Source of the DNA: Cellulomonas sp. C5510
GTDB lineage: Bacteria > Actinomycetota > Actinomycetes > Actinomycetales > Cellulomonadaceae
Assembly: GCF_019797765.1 (NCBI RefSeq)
Contig: NZ_CP081862.1
Span: 2,294,001-2,358,000, forward strand
Direction of reading: 5' to 3'
DNA length: 64,000 nucleotides
The notes beneath the pieces are model-generated. The model was not told where the DNA came from. It ran no database searches and saw nothing but the letters and a program-made list of their open reading frames with translations. The translations under genes and the position numbers were made by a program. Numbering within the stretch: the first letter of the stretch is position 1; each line of letters begins with the position of its first letter. Shown here in pieces: positions 59,148-64,000 of the stretch.

Positions 59148-59944
59148 CCACGACCACGCCGGGCGCCCGCCCCGCCGCACCCGGGCCCGCCGCACCGGAG
59201 CGCGCGGCGCCCGTCGCACGCCGCGTGCTCGCGCAGGCGCGGTTCGAGGCGCTCGCGGTGCTCCGCAACGGCGAGCAGCTCCTCGTGACCCTCGTCATCC
59301 CCGTGGTGGCGCTCGTGGCCCTGGGGCGGTCGTCGTTCGTCGAGCTCGACACCGGCGGCGCCGAGCGGCTCGACGTCGTGACGCCCGGCGTGCTGGGCCT
59401 GGCCGTGATGGCCGGGTCGCTGACCTCCCAGGCGATCGCCACCGCCTTCGACCGGCGCAACGGCGTCCTGCGGCTGCTGGCCACGACACCGCTCGGGCGC
59501 GGCGGCCTGCTCGCCGGGAAGGCGCTCGCCGTGCTCGCGGTCGCCGCCCTGCAGGTGCTCGTCGTCGGCGCCACGGCGCTCGCCCTCGGCTGGCGCCCGG
59601 AGCCGGCCGGCCTGGTCCCCGCCGCGCTGGCCCTGCTGTTGGGCGTCGCGGCGTTCACCGCGCTCGCGCTGCTGCTCGCCGGGACCCTGCGGGCCGAGGC
59701 GGTCCTCGCGGTGGCGAACCTGCTGCTGGTGGTGCTCGCCGTCGTCGGGGGTGTGGTGCTGCCCGTCGCGGAGCTGCCCGCCGGCTGGGCCGCCGTCGCC
59801 CGCTGGCTGCCGCCCGGCGCCCTCGGCGAGGCGCTCCGCACCGCCCTGGTCGACGGTGGCTTCCCCGCGGCCCCGCTCGCGGCGCTGGCCGGGTGGGCGG
59901 TGCTGCTGGCTGCGGCCGTCCGGCGCTGGTTCCGCTGGGACTGA
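59144..59944 (+). CDS. ABC-2-type permease
   Basis: A 266-residue membrane protein with six predicted helices and an Ala/Pro-rich N-terminus. Typical ABC-2 features are FDRRNGVLRLLATTPLGRGG in the first cytoplasmic loop and ELPAGWAAVARWLPPGALGE near the last helices. The ATG overlaps the ATPase stop (ATGA), so the two form one transporter. Confidence 0.9.
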   Translation: MTTTTPGARPAAPGPAAPERAAPVARRVLAQARFEALAVLRNGEQLLVTLVIPVVALVALGRSSFVELDTGGAERLDVVTPGVLGLAVMAGSLTSQAIATAFDRRNGVLRLLATTPLGRGGLLAGKALAVLAVAALQVLVVGATALALGWRPEPAGLVPAALALLLGVAAFTALALLLAGTLRAEAVLAVANLLLVVLAVVGGVVLPVAELPAGWAAVARWLPPGALGEALRTALVDGGFPAAPLAALAGWAVLLAAAVRRWFRWD

Positions 59945-59983
59945 CCCGCCGACCCCGCCCGGACCGCGCACACCCGCGTCCGA

Positions 59984-60009
59984 GGGCGTGAGCGAGAACT
60001 CGTGCGCCC
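59984..60009. terminator. small nested hairpin before ctaA
   Basis: GGGCG (59984-59988) pairs with CGCCC (60005-60009) around an inner CGAG-AA-CTCG (59993-60002). It may end the ABC transcript; it also resembles, on a smaller scale, the nested elements elsewhere in the window. Confidence 0.35.
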
Positions 60010-60049
60010 GCGCACCCGCGGGTCCTGCCGCAACCGTAGGCTGGCCCCC

Positions 60050-61033
60050 GTGAGCTCCGACGTCGCCGCCGTGCCCGCGCCCCGCCCCGCACCGTCCCGG
60101 TCGGCCGCGTGGCGCGACCGGCTGGCGCACCCGGTGCTCGTGGCGAACCTGGTCGGGCAGATCGGCATCGTCGTCACGGGCGGGGCGGTGCGGCTGACCG
60201 GCTCGGGACTGGGCTGCTCGACGTGGCCGCAGTGCGAGCCCGGGCAGTTCGCGCCGGTGTTCCACGAGGCCGCGACGTACCACCGGTTCGTGGAGTTCGG
60301 GAACCGCACCCTCACCGGTGTCCTGTCCGTGCTCGCGGTCCTGGTGATCCTCGTGGTCTGGCCCGACCGCCGCCGCGCCCGCTCGTACCGGCTGCTCGGC
60401 TTCGCCCCGCTGCTCGGCGTCGCGGCCCAGGCGGTCATCGGCGGGGTGATCGTGCTGCTGCACCTGCACCCGGCCTGGGTGAGCCTGCACTTCCTGGTGT
60501 CGATGCTGCTCGTGGTGCTGTCCACGCTGCTCGTCCACCGCGGGCGCGAGGGCGACGGTGCGCCGGTGCCCGTCGCGCCCCCCGCGGCCCAGGCGCTCGC
60601 CCCGGTCCTGGCGGTGCTGCTGGCGGTCGTGCTGGTGCTCGGCGCCGTCACGACCGGCGCCGGCCCGCACTCCGGCGACGAGGAGGTCGGGTACCGGTTC
60701 GCGGTCGACCCGTACCTGATGGCCCGCGTGCACGCCGCCGCGGTGTGGTTGTTCGTCGCGGCGCTCGTGGCCCTGCTCGTGCTCAACCGCCGCGGGCCGC
60801 AGGTGCTGCGCCGCCGCGGCTGGGTGATGGTCGCCCTGGTCGCCCTCCAGGGCCTCATCGGGTACGTGCAGGTCGCCACCGACCTGCCCGTGCTGCTCGT
60901 CCTGCTGCACATGCTCGGTGCCGCGCTGCTCGCGGCCGGCACCACCCGCTACCTGCTGACGTTCCGCACCCGGGGCGTCGACGCCGGCGCGACCGCCCGG
61001 CCGGCGACCGCGCCGGCGGCGTCCCCCGCCTGA
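60050..61033 (+). CDS. ctaA: heme A synthase (CtaA/COX15 family)
   Basis: A 327-residue eight-helix membrane protein. The CtaA marks are VTGGAVRLTGSGLGCSTWPQ, FVEFGNRTLTGVLSVL and heme-ligand histidines in ATYHRF, HLHPAWVSLHFL, ARVHAAAVW and LLHMLGAAL. It oxidises heme O to heme A for cytochrome c oxidase. TAGGCT (60037-60042) ends 7 nt before the GTG: leaderless pattern. Proximity to suf and an ABC exporter is conserved in actinobacteria. Confidence 0.95.
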   Translation: MSSDVAAVPAPRPAPSRSAAWRDRLAHPVLVANLVGQIGIVVTGGAVRLTGSGLGCSTWPQCEPGQFAPVFHEAATYHRFVEFGNRTLTGVLSVLAVLVILVVWPDRRRARSYRLLGFAPLLGVAAQAVIGGVIVLLHLHPAWVSLHFLVSMLLVVLSTLLVHRGREGDGAPVPVAPPAAQALAPVLAVLLAVVLVLGAVTTGAGPHSGDEEVGYRFAVDPYLMARVHAAAVWLFVAALVALLVLNRRGPQVLRRRGWVMVALVALQGLIGYVQVATDLPVLLVLLHMLGAALLAAGTTRYLLTFRTRGVDAGATARPATAPAASPA

Positions 61034-61052
61034 CCCGTCCCCGGAGGCCGCC

Positions 61053-61709
61053 GTGCTCGACGCGATCGGCTCGTTCCTGCCCGTGGCGCTCGCCGTCGCC
61101 CTGAGCCCGTTCCCGCTGGTGGCCACGACCCTGCTGCTGACCGGTCCGCGGCCACGCACGTCGGGGTGGCTGTTCCTGGCCGGCTGGGTCGTGGGGCTGG
61201 GCGCGCTGACCGCGGCCGCGCTCCTCGTCGTCGGCGGCGTGGAGTCGGTGGACGGCGGCCCGCGAGCCGTCGCGTGGCTCCGGGTGCTGCTCGGTGCCGT
61301 GCTCGTCGTGCTCGCGGTCCGCAAGGTGCTCGCGGCGCGCGGGGCCGGGACGCCCGGGCCGCCGGGTTGGCTGTCGGCGTTCGACGACCCGGCACCCGCA
61401 CGGACGCTCGGCCTGGGCGCGCTCCTGGGCGGCGCGAACCCGAAGAACATCGCGCTCGCCGCGTCCGCCGCGGCCACGGTCCAGGAGGTGGCACCCGGGG
61501 CGGTCGCTGCCTCCGGTGCCGTCTTCGTGCTGCTCGGCTCGGCGAACGTGCTCGCCGCGGTCGCCGCCCACGCCGTGGCAGGCGCGCGGGCCGAGCCGGC
61601 GCTCACCCGGGTCCGCGATCTCATGACGCGGCACAGCGCCGTCCTCACCGCCGCGGTGCTGCTGCTGATCGGCGGGAAGATCCTCGGGGACGGCCTCGCC
61701 GCGCTGTAG
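61053..61709 (+). CDS. GAP-family (Sap/SfLAP-like) membrane protein
   Basis: A 218-residue protein with about six membrane helices. PVALAVALSPFPLVATTLLL at the N-terminus and LGGANPKNIALAASAAATV in the middle are typical of the GAP/sulfolipid-1-addressing family, distant LysE-superfamily members. In mycobacteria relatives act in lipid export; the role here is unknown. The GTG follows GGAGG, 19 bp after ctaA, so the genes are probably co-transcribed. Confidence 0.85.
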   Translation: MLDAIGSFLPVALAVALSPFPLVATTLLLTGPRPRTSGWLFLAGWVVGLGALTAAALLVVGGVESVDGGPRAVAWLRVLLGAVLVVLAVRKVLAARGAGTPGPPGWLSAFDDPAPARTLGLGALLGGANPKNIALAASAAATVQEVAPGAVAASGAVFVLLGSANVLAAVAAHAVAGARAEPALTRVRDLMTRHSAVLTAAVLLLIGGKILGDGLAAL

Positions 61710-61727
61710 CCCGCCCGCCGCGCCCGG

Positions 61728-62423
61728 TCACCAGGCCCACGAGGAGTCCGGCCGCTGCTCCGGGCAGGTGGTGGCGCCGTCGGGGAGCATCTCGAAGTGC
61801 CACACCTCGTTGGCGTACGTGCGGCACAGCCCGAGCTCCTGGCCGTGCTCCCCCAGCCACAGCGCGCCGTCGGTCGGGCCCACGTCGACGGCCAGACCCC
61901 GGACGTGGGCGGACTGGTCGGGCGGCAGCACCCAGCGGTACGCCTCCGGGACGCCGTAGCGCGCGACCGCCTGGTCGACCAGCACCTGCTGCTCCTCCGC
62001 GGTGCGGCGGCCGGACGTCAGCGTCAACGCGACCCCGTCCGCGGCCGCGGCCGCGACGGCACTGTCGAAGCGCCGCTGCAGCTCGGCGTCGAGCCCGGTC
62101 ACGTCGCCCGCACCGCCCGGCGCGCCCACGGAGCCGGTCGCGGTCGGCGACCCGGAGACCCGGGCGACCCCCGACGCGATCCGGCCGCGGACCGCGTCGA
62201 GGTCCAGGCCCTGCACCGCCCAGGCTCCGGCCCCGAGCACCAGCAGCGCCACCACGCCCCGTCGGAGCCGGCGACCGCCCTGCCGCCCGCCCGGGCGGCG
62301 GGTGCCGGCACGGTGGCCGGGGTCCCCGGGCACCGCCGGCCACGGGACGGCACCCCCGGGCGCCGTGGCTGCGCGGTCGCGGTCTGCCGTGAGCCGGGCG
62401 TGCCGGCGGGTCGTCGTCGTCAT
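61728..62423 (-). CDS. D-alanyl-D-alanine carboxypeptidase, VanY/M15 family
   Basis: A 231-residue membrane-anchored peptidase. A basic N-terminus and one helix (about 75-92, GVVALLVLGAGAWAVQG) precede the M15B catalytic domain (about 125-231). Zinc ligands are His and Asp in SAHVRGLAVDVG and His in NEVWHFEML; LTSGRRTAEEQQVLVDQAV is the N-terminal family motif. It would trim peptidoglycan stem peptides outside the cell. The ATG at 62423 has GGAGG only 1 nt before it, which is poor spacing, so a longer N-terminus from 62489 is possible. Converges on the GAP gene (18 bp). Confidence 0.88.
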   Translation of the reverse strand: MTTTTRRHARLTADRDRAATAPGGAVPWPAVPGDPGHRAGTRRPGGRQGGRRLRRGVVALLVLGAGAWAVQGLDLDAVRGRIASGVARVSGSPTATGSVGAPGGAGDVTGLDAELQRRFDSAVAAAAADGVALTLTSGRRTAEEQQVLVDQAVARYGVPEAYRWVLPPDQSAHVRGLAVDVGPTDGALWLGEHGQELGLCRTYANEVWHFEMLPDGATTCPEQRPDSSWAW

Positions 62424-62631
62424 GCCTCCACCGTCGTCGCCGGCACCCGCGCCGGGCGTCGGACGGGGGTCCGATCCGCGCCGGCGCACCGGGCCTCCCT
62501 GAGGTGGTGGCCGTCCGTTCCCGGTCCGACGCCCGGCGAGCGGCCTCCACCCGAAGGTGGTGGTGCCGGCCCTCGCACGATCCGCCCGGCAGCCGACGCC
62601 CGCGCCCGTGCCCGCGTCCTAGGCTCGCGGC

Positions 62632-63834
62632 ATGCCCGGGACCGACCGCCGCCACGCCGCGCTCGTCGACGGCCTCGTCGCGCTCGGCGTGCTGCTGGGC
62701 TGGACGCTCGCGGTCACGCTGCTCGCCCGGACGGGGCTGTGGAGCCCGCGGTGGCAGGAGGCGCACCTGTGGGCCGGCGTCGGTCTCGCGGTGCCGCTCG
62801 CGCTGCGTCGCGCCGCCCCGGCGGCCGGGCTGTGGCTGACCGTCGTCCTCTACCCGCTCGGCTACGCGGTGCTGACGTACGGCGCGACGGTGCAGGCCGA
62901 CCTGCACGCCGCTCCCCTGCTCGTGGCCGCCTACGCGGCGACCCGCGCCCGCGCGGTGCACCCGCTGGTCGCCGGGGCCGTGGGCGCGGTCGCGACGGCG
63001 ACGCTCGCGACCGGTGCGGACAACGTGCGCCTGCTGCTGTCCGGCGGGGCGGGCCCGGCGAGCCCCGCGCTCGGCGACCCGTCGGACACCCTACTGCTGG
63101 TGCTGCTCGTGGTGGCGGCGACGACGCTCGGCACGGTCGCGGGGCGGCTGGCGGCCACCACGCGTTCCCTCGAGCTCCGCAACGCCGAGCTGCACGCCCT
63201 GCAGGCTCAGCGCGAGCGCGCTGCGGTGCGGGCCGAGCGCACCCGCATCGCCCGGGAGCTGCACGACGTGGTCGCGCACCACGTCAGCGCGATCGTCGTG
63301 CGGGCCCAGGCCGCGGACCGCGTCGGCGACCAGCGCCCCGAGGAGTACCGGGACGCGGTGCGGTGGATCGCGCCGGCCGGCAGGGAGGCGCTCACCGCGA
63401 TGCGCTCGGTCGTCCGCGTGCTGCGGGCGGCGGACGAGGCCGAGGTCCCGCTGTCCCCCGTTCCCGGGCTGACGGAGCTCGGGAACGTCCTCGAGCGGGT
63501 GCGGGGGTCGGGCCTGACGGTCGAGGCGGCGCTGCCGGACCCCCTGCCGCCGTGCCCGCCGGAGGTCGGGCTGGCGGTCGTCCGCGTCGCGCAGGAGGCG
63601 CTGACGAACGTGCTGGTGCACTCGGACGCCCCCCGCGCCCGGGTCGAGCTGAGCCGTCGGCCGGGCCGCCTCTCGCTGCGGGTCGAGGACGACGGGCCGG
63701 CCCGCACCGGTGCCGCGGGCGGCGGCAACGGCGTCGTCCACATGCGCGAGCGGGCGGCGGCCTGCGGCGGCACGCTGGCGGCCGGCCCGGAGGGCGGCGG
63801 CTGGGTCGTCGCCCTGGAGGTGCCGGTGCCGTGA
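62632..63834 (+). CDS. sensor histidine kinase (NarL/DesK type)
   Basis: A 400-residue kinase: four to six N-terminal membrane helices (about 10-170), a coiled-coil link (LELRNAELHALQAQRERAAV), HisKA_3 with phospho-acceptor His in RIARELHDVVAHHVSAIVVR, and a HATPase_c domain (VVRVAQEALTNVLVHSDA, LSLRVEDDGPARTG, GNGVVHMRERAAACGGTL). No extracellular sensor domain, so it probably senses the membrane. TAGGCT (62620-62625) ends 6 nt before the ATG: leaderless pattern. It overlaps the response-regulator gene by GTGA. The 208 bp upstream hold only divergent promoters. Confidence 0.94.
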   Translation: MPGTDRRHAALVDGLVALGVLLGWTLAVTLLARTGLWSPRWQEAHLWAGVGLAVPLALRRAAPAAGLWLTVVLYPLGYAVLTYGATVQADLHAAPLLVAAYAATRARAVHPLVAGAVGAVATATLATGADNVRLLLSGGAGPASPALGDPSDTLLLVLLVVAATTLGTVAGRLAATTRSLELRNAELHALQAQRERAAVRAERTRIARELHDVVAHHVSAIVVRAQAADRVGDQRPEEYRDAVRWIAPAGREALTAMRSVVRVLRAADEAEVPLSPVPGLTELGNVLERVRGSGLTVEAALPDPLPPCPPEVGLAVVRVAQEALTNVLVHSDAPRARVELSRRPGRLSLRVEDDGPARTGAAGGGNGVVHMRERAAACGGTLAAGPEGGGWVVALEVPVP

Positions 63835-64000
63835 CCGACGTCCCCGAGGTCCGGGTCCTCGTCGCGGACGACCAGGCGATGATCCGCTTCGGCCTGCGGC
63901 TGATCCTCGACCACGAGCCCGGCCTGACGACCGTCGCCGAGGCGGCGGACGGGGCGCAGGCCGTCGAGCTCGCCGCGCAGCACCGCCCCGTCGTCGTGCT
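63831..64000 (+). CDS. response regulator, NarL/LuxR type (partial)
   Basis: The first 56 codons of a receiver domain are visible: VPEVRVLVADDQAMIRFGLR with the acidic pair, then LILDHEPGLTTVAEAADGAQ. The window ends just before the expected phospho-acceptor Asp. The GTG overlaps the kinase stop, so it is the cognate regulator. A LuxR-type HTH is expected beyond the edge, by analogy with DesK/NarL pairs. Confidence 0.9.
   Translation, partial: MTDVPEVRVLVADDQAMIRFGLRLILDHEPGLTTVAEAADGAQAVELAAQHRPVVV

Overview
The window is high-GC chromosomal DNA with dense gene packing, many GTG starts and ATGA/GTGA overlaps. Gene content points to an actinobacterium of the Micrococcales, most like Cellulomonas and relatives: pyruvate formate-lyase, an actinobacterial GlgA/GlgC pair, an InhA-like FabI behind FabG, a SufR-BDCSU-SufT operon next to CtaA, GuaB1, DUF3099 and DUF3072. 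This taxonomic call is an inference from content, not from a marker gene. It looks like ordinary core chromosome: I found no transposase, phage gene, CRISPR array, rRNA or tRNA.

Layout. 1-3.5 kb: the end of a FadB/FadJ-type gene, then pflA and pflB (minus), with a DosR-like box upstream of pflB. 3.7-5.7 kb: dxs. 5.8-12.5 kb: a glycogen-debranching-type glycosidase divergent from a LacI repressor and a sugar ABC importer. 12.6-16 kb: GuaB1, an App1-type phosphatase and a hexapeptide-repeat protein. 15.8-19.8 kb: a DeoR-regulated polyol dehydrogenase and mannitol-family PTS (IICB and IIA). 19.9-23.5 kb: lysG and lysE separated by a GntR-ABC cassette. 23.5-29.2 kb: a BCCT transporter, a DUF3072 protein, a SpoU-type methyltransferase, an M20 amidohydrolase and an MFS transporter. 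29.3-34 kb: a TetR-controlled heterodimeric ABC exporter. 34.4-38 kb: SPFH and NfeD proteins, a lone ABC ATPase and a hypothetical protein. 38-41.4 kb: glgA and glgC (divergent) and serB. 41.4-45.4 kb: fabG, fabI and a phosphohistidine phosphatase; then DUF3099, a zinc-ribbon-like small protein and SURF1. 45.5-50.8 kb: an ABC-F protein, bioY-bioM-bioN and a zinc metallopeptidase. 50.9-58 kb: the suf operon. 58.2-61.7 kb: an ABC-2 exporter, ctaA and a GAP-family protein. 61.7-64 kb: a DD-carboxypeptidase and a two-component system cut by the window end.

How the genes work together. The anaerobic (pfl), carbohydrate import and storage (LacI-ABC, PTS, debrancher, GlgA/C) and Fe-S/heme A (suf, ctaA, SURF1) modules fit a facultatively anaerobic sugar degrader. 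Regulation is unusually readable. Local repressors (LacI, DeoR, GntR, TetR, SufR) each have an inverted repeat beside their own gene. Many genes start 6-7 nt after a TANNNT element, suggesting leaderless transcripts.

The least explained signal is a set of short elements made of one word repeated in both orientations. They lie at 34.0-34.3, 43.58-43.67, 47.32-47.38 and 49.04-49.10 kb. Three are nested palindromes, two sit in divergent promoter regions beside G-rich tracts, and one is inside the 3' end of bioM. No novel multi-gene system is evident; these elements are my best candidate for something undescribed.
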